From contig CACEAP010000001.1 of assembly GCA_902557645.1 (NCBI GenBank), forward strand, positions 186,001 to 250,000: 64,000 nucleotides of DNA, in the 5' to 3' direction. A program made the translations under genes and the position numbers. Within the stretch, counting starts at the first letter, position 1. Each line of letters opens with the position of its first letter. Below are positions 16,792-26,278 of this stretch, one piece after another. Below the pieces are notes generated by a model. The model ran no database searches. It saw nothing but the letters and a program-made list of their open reading frames with translations, and was not told the DNA's origin. This DNA comes from an uncultured SAR86 cluster bacterium (GTDB lineage: Bacteria > Pseudomonadota > Gammaproteobacteria > Magnimaribacterales > D2472).

Positions 16792-17247
16792 ATGTTTTCA
16801 GAATCTGATTTTGTTTTCATGAGAGAAGCTATTGAGCTGGCAAAAAAAGCAGCATTAAGTGATGAAGTTCCAGTTGGAGCAGTTATTACTTTAGATAACA
16901 AAATCATTGGTAGAGGTTTCAATCAAGTTATTTCTAAAAATGACGTAACCGCCCATGCTGAAATTTTAGCTATAAGGGACGCTAGCAAAAATCTTAAAAA
17001 TTACAGACTAAATAATACATGCATGTACGTTACTCTTGAGCCTTGTCATATGTGTGCTAAAGCCCTCATTGATGCAAGATTATCTAGGCTTGTATATTCA
17101 TCATTCGAGCCAAAAACTGGCGCCATTCATTCAATAGATCATATCTTTGATAAACCCTTTAATCATAAGATCGACTATCAGCATGGCTTACTAAAGGAAG
17201 AGAGCAGTATTATTTTAAAAAATTTCTTTAAATCAAAAAGGCACTAA
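16792..17247 (+). CDS. tadA: tRNA-specific adenosine deaminase TadA
   Basis: Converts adenosine to inosine at the wobble base of tRNA-Arg(ACG). The zinc site is complete: HAE (His55, Glu57, the proton shuttle) and PCHMC (Cys85, Cys88). DEVPVGAVI at the N-terminus and FEPKTGAIHSIDH near the end are TadA hallmarks that separate it from cytidine deaminases. Length, 151 residues, is normal. It starts 8 bases after the CIA30 gene and ends two bases before the converging xthA stop. Confidence 0.95.
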   Translation: MFSESDFVFMREAIELAKKAALSDEVPVGAVITLDNKIIGRGFNQVISKNDVTAHAEILAIRDASKNLKNYRLNNTCMYVTLEPCHMCAKALIDARLSRLVYSSFEPKTGAIHSIDHIFDKPFNHKIDYQHGLLKEESSIILKNFFKSKRH

Positions 17248-17249
17248 CT

Positions 17250-18056
17250 TTATATTTCAACCCACACAGGGCAATGATCAGATGGTTTCTCCATAGCTCT
17301 TGCAACATGATCAATTCCCACATTCTTTATTGATGAGACTAATTGATTTGAAAGCATTATATGATCAATTCTCAAACCTCTTTGCGGATTATCATCAAAC
17401 ATCCTTGATCTATAATCAAACCAAGAATAAATTGTTGATTCATTTGGATTGATACACCTCCAAGAATCATGAAATCCTAAATTCTTAATACTATTCCACA
17501 TCTCTCTTTCTTGAGGTTGAAATGAAGTTTTGCCATCCCTTAACCATCGTTTAACATTCTGTTCTCCAATTCCAATATCAATATCTTCAGGAGCTACATT
17601 AAAATCACCCATAACAACAATATTAGTTTCTTTTTTTTGAGTTTCGGTTATATGCTTATGCAAATCATCATAATATTTTATTTTCTTGGGAAATTTAGAT
17701 TCATGATGAATATTCTCCCCTTGGGGGAAATACCCATTCATTATTATAATTTTTGAATCATTAAATTGATAAGTTCCTTGAATAAAACGTTTTTGCTCAT
17801 CATCATCATCATCAATAAAACCTTTTTGAATAGCTAGGGGCTTATCTTTACTCAATAAAGCTACTCCATAATGACCCTTTTGCCCCCAATATTCTGCATG
17901 ATATCCAATTTCTTCAATTACCTCCAAAGGGAAATCTGGATCATTCACTTTTGTTTCCTGTAATCCAATTACATCTGGCTTCAATACATCTCTTATGTGT
18001 TCTAATTGATGTGGCCTAGCCCTGATGCTATTTATATTAAAGGATACAATTCGCAT
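17250..18056 (-). CDS. xthA: Exodeoxyribonuclease III
   Basis: A 268-residue AP endonuclease/3'-5' exonuclease for base-excision repair. EEP-family motifs are all present: SFNINSIRARP with the metal-binding Asn, GLQETKV (Glu), YHAEYWGQKGHYGVALLSK, MGDFNVAPEDIDI (Asp, Asn) and the C-terminal SDHCPVWVEI (Asp-His). The gene lies three bases downstream of prc on the minus strand, so the two are likely co-transcribed, and it meets tadA tail to tail. Confidence 0.95.
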   Translation of the reverse strand: MRIVSFNINSIRARPHQLEHIRDVLKPDVIGLQETKVNDPDFPLEVIEEIGYHAEYWGQKGHYGVALLSKDKPLAIQKGFIDDDDDEQKRFIQGTYQFNDSKIIIMNGYFPQGENIHHESKFPKKIKYYDDLHKHITETQKKETNIVVMGDFNVAPEDIDIGIGEQNVKRWLRDGKTSFQPQEREMWNSIKNLGFHDSWRCINPNESTIYSWFDYRSRMFDDNPQRGLRIDHIMLSNQLVSSIKNVGIDHVARAMEKPSDHCPVWVEI

Positions 18057-18059
18057 TTA

Positions 18060-20132
18060 TTAATTAAGTTTTGATATTAGTAATTTATTATTTAAGTATA
18101 TATAGTCTGCGATTATATTTGCAGTCTCTTGTAATAAATAATCATTTTCTACGTCAATATCTATGTCACTATCATCCTTATTCTTATTAAACTCTTCTAA
18201 GTCAGCATAAGCATCAAATGTATCCAAACCATTATTTTCTCTCCGCTCATTTTCAACACTTAGTAACCAATCTTTTCTTTCTTGCTTTTCTTCTTTTCGG
18301 TTAACCAAATTCAAACTTAATTCTTTTTTATTTGAAACAACATCATACCTTTGTCTAAGATTTTGCAAATAAGTAAGGTTTGGATCTTCATTTAAACGAT
18401 TTTTATGAGCCTTTTTAACAGCTAGAAGAATGTCTTCATCTATATTAAATTTTCTATATCTAACTGGTGGAATAGTATCCCATGGTAGCGATAAATGAAG
18501 AGAGCTTTCTCCAGTAGTTTCAATATCCCAAGTAGCTGGAAGCTCTATGTCTGGAATTATTCCCTTATTTTGAGTACTTTCTCCAGTAACCCTATAAAAC
18601 ATAGATTCAGTTATTTTAATTTGACCAGAAGATAATTGATCAACCGCCTGAACGGTACCTTTGCCAAAAGTTCTGTGTCCGATAACTAGGCCTCGTTGGT
18701 AATCTTGAATTGCTCCAGCAAAGATTTCAGATGCAGAAGCAGAATATCTATCTACAAGAACTGCAACAGGTTTCTTCCAAGCCTGTCTTGCATAATAATC
18801 TCCCCAAGAACCAATTTTTCCTGAATTCTGCTTAACTTGCACTGTGGCACCTGAAGATACAAATAAACCGGTAAGTCTATTAGCCTCAAGCAAAGCACCA
18901 CCTGAGTTACCTCTTAAATCTATAATCACTGCGTCCACAGATTTTTTATTAAACTCCTTTAATATTTTTTTTACATCATTACTGCTGCTTTTATAATCTG
19001 GATCCCTATCTCGGTAAGCATCAAAGTCAATATAGAAATTTGGTAGGTCAATAATTCCAATCTTATATTCTTCATTTAATATATTAATAGAGTGTATGGT
19101 TGATTTTGCCGCTCGATCTTCCAATTTAATTTCTTCTCTAATGAGGTTAACAATTTTTCTGTTGCTATTATCTTCAGAATCATAAGGTATGAATTCAATA
19201 TCTAAGCTAGATCCTGATTTTCCTCTAATAAGGTCAACAACTTCATCAACTCTCCAGCCGATTACATCAATAAATTCATCTGAATCTTCTTGTTTAATTC
19301 TAGTTATTTTATCTTCTGGATTGATTCTGCCTGATTTTTCAGCTGGCCCACCGGGAACTAAGCTGACAATCTTTGCATAATCATCCTCGGTTGTAAGCAG
19401 TGCACCTATACCTTCAAGCTTTAGACTCATATTGAGTTCAAAGTCTTCAGCAGACCTAGGTGAAAAATAAGTTGAATGAGGATCAAACTGACTAGTTAAA
19501 GATCTCATAGCAATTGAAAAAATATCTTCATCTTTACGTTGATTAACTCTTCTTATTCTATTGGAATATCTCTTTTTAATATTATCTATAAAATCCTCTT
19601 CTACCTCTTCAGCCAATTGAGCTGTCAGCATGTCATTTTTAGTGACTTGCATCCAGACATCTTTAAGGGCTAATTTAGACGGTTTCCATTCATTGTCATC
19701 TGGAAATATATCTAAATAATCTTCTTTATTAAAAGTAAATTCTTTTTGTTCTAATAGAGTTAATTGGTATTCTGAAAAATCTATTAATCTATTAAAATAA
19801 AGATTAATTATTTTATATGCAGCCTTAATATCAAAGGCATTTTTTGATGAATTAAATATTTTTGCAGAGCTTAAAAAACGGTTTACTTCATATTTTGTAA
19901 AATATCTTTTATTTCCATCAAGTTCATCAATTAAATGTTCAATATACTTATAATTAAAATCATTGCTTAGCTCTTGAACATAATGTTCTTTTGTTAATTT
20001 ATTAAATATTTCCTCACTAAGAGCAATCTTTTTATCATCAGGTACAAAAGCTATATTGCTAGCGTGCAAGCTTTGTGAAATAAGAAGAAGGATCAAAGCC
20101 TTAGTCGTCAAATTTATTTTTTTGATGTTCAA
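18060..20132 (-). CDS. prc: Tail-specific periplasmic protease Prc (Tsp)
   Basis: A 690-residue S41 C-terminal processing peptidase. A signal peptide ends near SLHAS, a PDZ domain spans about residues 235-320 (LEGIGALL, LVPGGPAEKSG), and the catalytic core contains DLRGNSGG, YSASASEIFAGAIQDYQ with the nucleophile Ser466 and RTFGKGTVQ with the base Lys491. The 25-residue Ser-Lys distance equals that of E. coli Prc, and the C-terminal DUF3340-type region is present. The only usable start is a TTG, since an in-frame stop lies just upstream. Only 12 bases separate it from the divergent gene, which is very tight for two promoters. Confidence 0.95.
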   Translation of the reverse strand: MNIKKINLTTKALILLLISQSLHASNIAFVPDDKKIALSEEIFNKLTKEHYVQELSNDFNYKYIEHLIDELDGNKRYFTKYEVNRFLSSAKIFNSSKNAFDIKAAYKIINLYFNRLIDFSEYQLTLLEQKEFTFNKEDYLDIFPDDNEWKPSKLALKDVWMQVTKNDMLTAQLAEEVEEDFIDNIKKRYSNRIRRVNQRKDEDIFSIAMRSLTSQFDPHSTYFSPRSAEDFELNMSLKLEGIGALLTTEDDYAKIVSLVPGGPAEKSGRINPEDKITRIKQEDSDEFIDVIGWRVDEVVDLIRGKSGSSLDIEFIPYDSEDNSNRKIVNLIREEIKLEDRAAKSTIHSINILNEEYKIGIIDLPNFYIDFDAYRDRDPDYKSSSNDVKKILKEFNKKSVDAVIIDLRGNSGGALLEANRLTGLFVSSGATVQVKQNSGKIGSWGDYYARQAWKKPVAVLVDRYSASASEIFAGAIQDYQRGLVIGHRTFGKGTVQAVDQLSSGQIKITESMFYRVTGESTQNKGIIPDIELPATWDIETTGESSLHLSLPWDTIPPVRYRKFNIDEDILLAVKKAHKNRLNEDPNLTYLQNLRQRYDVVSNKKELSLNLVNRKEEKQERKDWLLSVENERRENNGLDTFDAYADLEEFNKNKDDSDIDIDVENDYLLQETANIIADYIYLNNKLLISKLN

Positions 20133-20144
20133 ATTATTAATTCA

Positions 20145-20771
20145 ATGTATAGTTTTATGATGAATGCACACTATATCGAATTTTTCTTTGATTGTTCAAG
20201 TCCTTGGACATATTTATCTTTTAAAGCAATTAATCAGCTAGCAAATGAAAATAATATTGAAGTTGTATATAAGCCGATTTTAGTTGGTGGAATATTCAAT
20301 ACTATAAATCCATCAGTTTATGAGAGTAGGGCAAACCCAGTCCCTGCCAAAGAAAAATATTATTTAGATGATATTCAAAACTGGGCTAATACAAGAAATA
20401 TTATTATTAATTGGCCAAGCATTTTTCCAGTTAATTCTGTGAAAGCGATGCGAGGTTGTTTATATGCCCAATCTAAAAATATTATTTATGAATATGCGCT
20501 AAGTATTTTTGAGGCCTATTGGACACATAACAAAGATATAAGTTCGGATGATGTTTTAGAAGAACTATGCACCGATAATGGTTTGGACTTTTTAGAATTT
20601 TCTAAATTTATTAATATGCAATCTACAAAAGATATTTTAATTAAAAATTCAGAAGATCTCATTAACCAAGGCGGATTTGGTTCACCTACTTTTTATTACA
20701 AGAATAAGATGTTTTTTGGCAATGATAGAGTGGAATTACTATCAAACTTAATTAAAAAAGAATTAATTTAG
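20145..20771 (+). CDS. DsbA/GST-kappa-fold protein, 2-hydroxychromene-2-carboxylate isomerase family
   Basis: A 208-residue thioredoxin-like protein. IEFFFDCSSPWTYLSF opens with the S-S-P-W-x-Y motif typical of HCCA isomerases/GST kappa, and KAMRGCLYAQ, GSPTFYYKNKMFFGNDR close the fold. Family members isomerise glutathione adducts in aromatic degradation, but many act in unrelated settings. The start is ambiguous: ATG codons occur at 20145, 20157 and 20160, and the two later ones leave more room from the divergent prc start. It ends in a 4-base tail-to-tail overlap (TTAG) with the dehydrogenase gene. Confidence 0.85.
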   Translation: MYSFMMNAHYIEFFFDCSSPWTYLSFKAINQLANENNIEVVYKPILVGGIFNTINPSVYESRANPVPAKEKYYLDDIQNWANTRNIIINWPSIFPVNSVKAMRGCLYAQSKNIIYEYALSIFEAYWTHNKDISSDDVLEELCTDNGLDFLEFSKFINMQSTKDILIKNSEDLINQGGFGSPTFYYKNKMFFGNDRVELLSNLIKKELI

Positions 20772-21856
20772 AACCCTTGAATTTTGCCAGCCTCATCTCT
20801 CACTAATTCTGGAGAGCCTAATAATTGTCTATTCATACCAATTCTCTTAAACCAATAATGCAATCCTAGTAAATCAGTAAAACCCATGCCTCCATGAACT
20901 TCGGTTGCTTTTTTGGCAACCATTTTTGTAACCTCTGAGATATGAGACTTTGATTGACATGCAAGAAGTCTTGCCTCTTCAGGTATGTAATCAAAGCAGT
21001 GTGCAGCATGCCAAACAATTGCATAACACGGTTCTAGTTCCGCAGTCATTTCTGCACACATATGTTTTACAGCTTGAAACGAGCCTATAACTCTGCCAAA
21101 TTGTTTTCTTTCTTTTGCATACTCAACTGACTTGTCTATCATAACTTGTGCAGCACCCACACTATCTGCAGCTAACATTATTCTGCCTGCATCAATTGTT
21201 TTTTCAATCGCATTATTATTCTTTACAGTATTGTCTAAAATTTCAGCAGTTACATTATTCAACAAAATTTCAACATAACTTCTAGTCTTATCAACTGACG
21301 TAAGTTCTATAATTTCAAGACCAGAATCATCTGCATCTACTATAAATATAGTACCTTGATCATCTGAGAGGATAAAATGGGATGCATCGTCTGCATCTAT
21401 TACAAATAATGCTTTTCCATTAACTTTGTTTCCATTAATTATAAGTTCTGCATCTTCTCGAGCACCTATATATTCAGATAGGCCAACACCAAATTTAACT
21501 GTATTTGAGGATATCTTTGTTAAGTAATTTTCTTTTTGTACATCGCTCCCGCCATGCATTATTGCAAGAGGAGCCATCACGTAAGAACCAGTAAATGCTA
21601 TTGGAGCTACACCTGATCCAAGTCCTTCAGAAACTGCGGCAGCAAATAATAAATCTAATCCTAAGCCGCCATAGTCTTCAGGAATTAATAATGCATTTAA
21701 TCCAAGATTAGTTAAACCTTGACGTATTTCTTCTTGAATACTGGTATTTTTTTCGGCTGTAATTTGTCTAATTACATCTAATGGTGCCTGATCAACTAAA
21801 AACTTTTTAACATTATCTTGAAAAAAAGTTTGCTCTTCTGATAATCCAAAATACAT
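20768..21856 (-). CDS. Acyl-CoA dehydrogenase, small subunit type
   Basis: A 362-residue acyl-CoA dehydrogenase-fold protein, last gene of the Atu-like operon. LLIPEDYGGLGLDLLFAA, the FAD-site region and AKERKQFGRVIGSFQAVKH are clear, and HGGMGFTD marks the last helix bundle. The C-terminus lacks the E-G-T-S stretch of medium-chain enzymes. It starts one base after the upstream dehydrogenase, so the two probably form a heteromeric (alpha2beta2) enzyme, as in actinobacterial steroid side-chain dehydrogenases. AAGGAG precedes the ATG. The substrate is unknown. Confidence 0.88.
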   Translation of the reverse strand: MYFGLSEEQTFFQDNVKKFLVDQAPLDVIRQITAEKNTSIQEEIRQGLTNLGLNALLIPEDYGGLGLDLLFAAAVSEGLGSGVAPIAFTGSYVMAPLAIMHGGSDVQKENYLTKISSNTVKFGVGLSEYIGAREDAELIINGNKVNGKALFVIDADDASHFILSDDQGTIFIVDADDSGLEIIELTSVDKTRSYVEILLNNVTAEILDNTVKNNNAIEKTIDAGRIMLAADSVGAAQVMIDKSVEYAKERKQFGRVIGSFQAVKHMCAEMTAELEPCYAIVWHAAHCFDYIPEEARLLACQSKSHISEVTKMVAKKATEVHGGMGFTDLLGLHYWFKRIGMNRQLLGSPELVRDEAGKIQGF

Positions 21857-21857
21857 T

Positions 21858-23081
21858 TTAAACTCCTTGAACTTTAGGTTCTCTTGGGAGACCTAAGCCT
21901 CTTTCAGAGATAATATTTTTTTGTATTTGATTGGTTCCGCCACCAATAATAAGCCCTAGGTAGTACATATAAGTAAATTGCCATGAACCACCATCTCTTA
22001 AATACGGACTATCCTCGTACAAGGTTCCTAGTTCTCCCATAATATCTATACCCAGACCTTCTAACTCATGCCTTAACTCTGTACCTACTAATTTTTGAAT
22101 CATTTTTCCAATTTTTACATCCTGTCCTGGATTAAGTTTAGATGAAAGGATTCGAAGTGCATGAGATTGGAATGCCATTATCTTCCCTTGAATTTTTAGT
22201 AATCTATCTCTATACACAGGAATTTCTATTAGTTTTTTTCCATCAATAGTTTCTTTTTTCATTCTATTAATTAACATATTTAGTCTATTCATAGTTGCAT
22301 TTGGATTAGCTAGAGAGCCTCTTTCATGGCCTAAAGTTGCATTTGCAACAGCCCAACCTTCACCTCTTTTACCCACAATATTTTCACCAGGAATTGTTAC
22401 ATCTGTAAAAAATACTTCGTTAAAACCTGCCTGCAGAGTCATGTCAACCAAGGGTCTTATTTCTAGACCAGGAGTATCCATTGGAACAAGTAAATAGCTA
22501 ATACCTGCATGTTTAGATGCCTCAGGCTCTGTTCTAACTAAACAAAACATCATTTGTGCGTATTGAGCAGTGCTAGTCCATATTTTTTGGCCATTAATTA
22601 TCCATTTACCATCAATGAGCTCACCTTTGGTTTGCAGGCTTGCAAGGTCACTTCCAGCATTAGGTTCTGAGTAACCTTGACACCAAATCATTTCACCATG
22701 AAGTGTAGGTTTTATAAATTTATTTTTTTGTTCTTCGGTACCAAGCTCAAGCAGGGTAGGAACCAACATATCTATTCCTTGTCCACCCATTGGTCCAGGA
22801 ATACGTTGATTAGAAAATTCAGTAGCCGTTATTCTGCTTTTTATAATATCTGAATCACCACCATATCCCCCATATTCTTTTGGTATCGATCTAGCAAAAT
22901 AGCCATTTTCTATAAGAATTTTTTGCCAATCTGATCTAGCCATAACAGGACCGCCAGATTTGTTATTTGAAGCTAAAGGAATCTTTGCTGTATCATTAAA
23001 TTGCACACCTTTATATTTCTTACAAAACTCTTGAACTTCTAATCTGTAATCTTCGTATTGCTTACCGTATTCTAAATCCAT
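21858..23081 (-). CDS. Acyl-CoA dehydrogenase, large subunit type
   Basis: A 407-residue FAD enzyme introducing an alpha-beta double bond into an acyl-CoA. WCQGYSEPNAGSDLASLQT, the FAD-binding loop WIINGQKIWTS, and LGHERG are textbook positions. At the C-terminus IIGGGTNQIQ puts Gly where medium-chain dehydrogenases carry the catalytic Glu before GTS, so the base must come from elsewhere, as in isovaleryl-CoA-type enzymes. Together with the 362-residue partner it probably plays the AtuD (citronellyl-CoA dehydrogenase-like) step in this operon. AAGGAG precedes the ATG; upstream gap is 3 bases. Confidence 0.9.
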   Translation of the reverse strand: MDLEYGKQYEDYRLEVQEFCKKYKGVQFNDTAKIPLASNNKSGGPVMARSDWQKILIENGYFARSIPKEYGGYGGDSDIIKSRITATEFSNQRIPGPMGGQGIDMLVPTLLELGTEEQKNKFIKPTLHGEMIWCQGYSEPNAGSDLASLQTKGELIDGKWIINGQKIWTSTAQYAQMMFCLVRTEPEASKHAGISYLLVPMDTPGLEIRPLVDMTLQAGFNEVFFTDVTIPGENIVGKRGEGWAVANATLGHERGSLANPNATMNRLNMLINRMKKETIDGKKLIEIPVYRDRLLKIQGKIMAFQSHALRILSSKLNPGQDVKIGKMIQKLVGTELRHELEGLGIDIMGELGTLYEDSPYLRDGGSWQFTYMYYLGLIIGGGTNQIQKNIISERGLGLPREPKVQGV

Positions 23082-23084
23082 AGT

Positions 23085-23888
23085 TTACTCCTTTGTTCTC
23101 TTATCCCAATTAGGCTCTCTTTTTTCTAAAAATGCAGCAATGCCTTCTTTAGCATCGTCCCCCTCAAAACATTTCGCAATTTGCTCTTGTAGATATGGTA
23201 AAGCATTGTCAAAACTTATTGAGTCTTGTTTCTCATATGCCTCAAGACCAAATTGCATTGTTTGTGGTGCCAGACTAGCCAACTCTTCAGCAAGATCATT
23301 AACTGAATCATCCAACTTACTAACTTCAACTGATTTATTGATTAATCCCCATTTCTCAGCTTTATTTGCATCTATAGGTTGACCACGCATTATAAAATCT
23401 AATCCAGCTCTCTTAGGCATCACTCTAAATAATCCAGCCATAACCATAAAGGGCCATAAACCACGTTTAATTTCTGGTGCTGAAAATTGTGCATCTTTTA
23501 CTGCAACAGCATGAGTAGAATTAGTTACCATCAATAAAGCGCCAGCCAATACAGAACCTTGAATTTTACATATTACTGGCTTATATAAGTGTCTCAGAGC
23601 TAGACTAATATCATCAGCGTCTTTAAGCCAGGGGACATTAGATTCTGATTTCTCTCTTCTTAAGTCAGCACCAGCACAAAATATATCACCTGCAGCTGCA
23701 ATAATAACAACCCTTATCGATCTTTCTTGTTTAGCATAAGCTAAAGCATAATTAATCTCATTCATCATGACATTATTTAGTGCATTCTTTTTTTCTGGCC
23801 TGTTTAAAGTAAGAGTAAGTATATTCTTATTAATATCTACTTTTGTTGCTTCAAAATTCAAACCCTCAAGCGACAATTTCTCAGACAT
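23085..23888 (-). CDS. Enoyl-CoA hydratase family protein, AtuE-like
   Basis: A 267-residue crotonase. LTLNRPEKKNALN, the oxyanion loop GDIFCAGADLRRE (~residues 67-79) and VQ/QGSVLAGALLMVTNS are present; the first catalytic Glu is kept in FSAPEIKRGLWPF, while the second position is changed (FMVMAGLFRV). By operon context it may hydrate a glutaconyl-CoA-type product made by the carboxylase, the step of AtuE (isohexenylglutaconyl-CoA hydratase) or LiuC. AAGGAG precedes the ATG, and it lies between atuA (2-base gap) and the dehydrogenase (3-base gap). Confidence 0.85.
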   Translation of the reverse strand: MSEKLSLEGLNFEATKVDINKNILTLTLNRPEKKNALNNVMMNEINYALAYAKQERSIRVVIIAAAGDIFCAGADLRREKSESNVPWLKDADDISLALRHLYKPVICKIQGSVLAGALLMVTNSTHAVAVKDAQFSAPEIKRGLWPFMVMAGLFRVMPKRAGLDFIMRGQPIDANKAEKWGLINKSVEVSKLDDSVNDLAEELASLAPQTMQFGLEAYEKQDSISFDNALPYLQEQIAKCFEGDDAKEGIAAFLEKREPNWDKRTKE

Positions 23889-23890
23889 AA

Positions 23891-25663
23891 TTATTCTCCT
23901 TCAATTATTTCAATAGGTATCTCAACAAATTTAGCTCTGAGATATTCACCTAATGATTTAGCTTGTCCATCTTTTCTATTATTTGAAGATACTCCATCTT
24001 CAAGTATTCCATGGATATAAAAATTTAAAGATTTTATATTTGGAAGATCATATCTATCAATATCAAATTTATTAAGATCAGGTAGCAACTCTTTTAATTT
24101 TTCTACGGTTAAAAATTCATATAAAAAAGAAAATGCCTTATCTGTTTTTGCCCATACTCCCATATTTGCACATCCTCCTTTATCTCCAGATCTAGCTCCA
24201 TAAAGTTGACCAAAAGGTATTTCTTTTGTATTTCCCTTTAGCGCTGGTGCTATTTCAATAGGATTCTTTTGGTAAAAGTTTTCTTCAAAGTTAAGCTGAC
24301 TTGTAGGAATTATCTCAGTAGTATCACCCTTTAGATGAACATATTCTTTTATATGTTTGCTATCCACCAATGCAGGCCAATATACAATAACTGGTCCTGG
24401 TTTTTTGCCTCCACCCCCAGAAAAAAAGCCTGGATAATTTGCTAATGATAATTCAATTATTTTTGCACTAAATAATCTTCCAACTAGATCAGGGTTGTTA
24501 GATTTGACTGATAAAGATAAAGTTGCCATTGCTTCTTCATTTGAATTTGGGTTCTTTTTATCAGTTCTATGAAGATTTATTGATACTTCATCAAATTGAT
24601 CTTTTCCACCCACCGAATTAAAGAGGGCATTTGTAAAAGCTTCAGCTTTTTCTTCAATATCTAAACCTGTGAGTACCAGATCCATACCATTTCTATAACC
24701 ACCAGCTAAATTAATACATGCTTTGTGCGTTGAGGGTGGGGTGCTGCCCCTACATCCAGAAACATAAACCCGATCAGCATCTTCTTGCTCAATTGAAAGA
24801 GTATCAAAATGACCAATAACATCAGGATTGATATATGCTGGCGAGCCTATTTCATAAAGCAATTGCGCAGTTACAGTTCCTACAGAAACTAAACCACCTG
24901 TGCCCGGGTGTTTTGTAATGGTAAAACTCCCATCATTTTCTATCTCTGCTATAGGATAACCAACATTATCAAAACTAGGAACCTCTTTAAAAAAAGAATA
25001 GTTTCCTCCTGTAGCTTGGCAACCGCATTCTATAATATGACCTGCAGCCAAAGCTCCAGCTAGCGCATCATAATCAGTTCTTTGCCAATTAAACTTCCAT
25101 GCAGCTGGACCTATAACTACAGCTGCATCAGTAACTCTAGGACAAACCACAATATCAGCACCCTTATCAAGGGCTTCCTTAATTCCCCAAGCTCCTAAAT
25201 AAGCATTTGCTGTTAGGGTTTGATAACCAGATTCTGCTAAAGGGATATTTTTATCAATGTTCTTAAAAACTTCCCCTTGATCGTTTAGGTCAGCAAGTCT
25301 TGGCATTAAGTCATCACCATCTATATAGGCAACCTGAAGATCAATTTTTAATTCTCTTAATATTGTTTCGATTTCTGATGCCATTGATGAAGGATTGAGA
25401 CCACCAGCATTAGTTACTATTTTTATATTCTTATTTTTACAAGATTCAGCCACATCTTTTACTTGTTTGAGGAAAGTTCCCACATATCCTTTATCCTCAC
25501 CCCTTTGCATTTTTTGGTTAAATAGGATTGTCATAGTCAATTCAGCTAAATAATCACCTGTAAGAACATCTATAGGACCTCCTTCTACCATTTCTTTTGC
25601 AGCGGAAAGTTTGTCGCCATAATATCCGCTGCAGTTTGCTATTTTTATTACTTCTTTAGTCAT
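23891..25663 (-). CDS. atuA: AtuA family protein (DUF1446 plus ferredoxin-fold domain)
   Basis: A 590-residue protein matching full-length AtuA of the acyclic terpene utilisation pathway. The N-terminal DUF1446 domain (about residues 5-450) shows ANCSGYYGDK, DVLTGDYLAELTM, NAGGLNP and CGCQATGGNYSFF; the C-terminal ferredoxin-fold domain (about 485-585) opens with LYGARSGDKGGCANMGVWA. AtuA is needed for citronellol/geraniol growth in Pseudomonas, but its exact reaction is unproven. The gene overlaps the TetR gene by eight bases, which couples regulator and enzyme synthesis. Confidence 0.9.
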   Translation of the reverse strand: MTKEVIKIANCSGYYGDKLSAAKEMVEGGPIDVLTGDYLAELTMTILFNQKMQRGEDKGYVGTFLKQVKDVAESCKNKNIKIVTNAGGLNPSSMASEIETILRELKIDLQVAYIDGDDLMPRLADLNDQGEVFKNIDKNIPLAESGYQTLTANAYLGAWGIKEALDKGADIVVCPRVTDAAVVIGPAAWKFNWQRTDYDALAGALAAGHIIECGCQATGGNYSFFKEVPSFDNVGYPIAEIENDGSFTITKHPGTGGLVSVGTVTAQLLYEIGSPAYINPDVIGHFDTLSIEQEDADRVYVSGCRGSTPPSTHKACINLAGGYRNGMDLVLTGLDIEEKAEAFTNALFNSVGGKDQFDEVSINLHRTDKKNPNSNEEAMATLSLSVKSNNPDLVGRLFSAKIIELSLANYPGFFSGGGGKKPGPVIVYWPALVDSKHIKEYVHLKGDTTEIIPTSQLNFEENFYQKNPIEIAPALKGNTKEIPFGQLYGARSGDKGGCANMGVWAKTDKAFSFLYEFLTVEKLKELLPDLNKFDIDRYDLPNIKSLNFYIHGILEDGVSSNNRKDGQAKSLGEYLRAKFVEIPIEIIEGE

Positions 25664-26276
25664 AATCTTTATCTAACTTTATACCATTTAAAATTATTTC
25701 AGTAATTGAATTTGCAGATTGTTCAGGCGAGCTAATTAATTTTTTAATATTAGAGTCTTTAGCAAAATCTCTTCCAATACCACCGAGTAGAAGTGCAAAT
25801 GCTTGAGTATCAATATCTTTAATTTCTTTTTGAATAATAGCAGTATCTAATAATTCTTTTGTATAGGCAGTAATGTAATCTTCATGATAATCAATCATTT
25901 CTTTAGACTTATTATTGTTGCCTAAATTTTGAAGATAAACTTTAAATTTTGGACCGACAGCTTGATTTACATGCTGTAAGTATTTTTTTAACTTTTCAAT
26001 TGGAGACTTTATATCTGCAACTATTTCTAGCGCTTCTTTACCAAGCCGCATCAAAATTCTGTTAACAGTCATTCTGATTAAATGATCTTTACTTGGAGCA
26101 ATTTCATATAAAGTCCTCAGTGAAACTCTAAGTTTTGCAGCAAGTTGTGACATTGTATGATTAGGAATACCTTTCTCTAACATGAGCTCTAATTTGTCTA
26201 TAAGCTCTTTATGTTTCTTGGTAAGAGGTTGAACAGATTTTTTAGAAATTAATTGTATTTTGCTAGATGCTTGCAT
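25656..26276 (-). CDS. TetR-family transcriptional regulator of the carboxylase operon
   Basis: A 206-residue repressor-type protein. The DNA-binding domain lies at about residues 20-66, with the HTH pattern HTMSQLAAKLRVSLRTLYEIAPSKDHLI; the rest is helical and would bind the ligand, likely an acyl-CoA or terpenoid acid. It is the third gene of the operon (2 bases after the biotin carboxylase, overlapping atuA by eight), an arrangement expected for autoregulation. The 28-bp inverted repeat ahead of the operon's first gene is the natural operator candidate. AtuR of Pseudomonas is also TetR-type, but orthology was not tested. Confidence 0.85.
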   Translation of the reverse strand: MQASSKIQLISKKSVQPLTKKHKELIDKLELMLEKGIPNHTMSQLAAKLRVSLRTLYEIAPSKDHLIRMTVNRILMRLGKEALEIVADIKSPIEKLKKYLQHVNQAVGPKFKVYLQNLGNNNKSKEMIDYHEDYITAYTKELLDTAIIQKEIKDIDTQAFALLLGGIGRDFAKDSNIKKLISSPEQSANSITEIILNGIKLDKDYD

Positions 26277-26278
26277 TT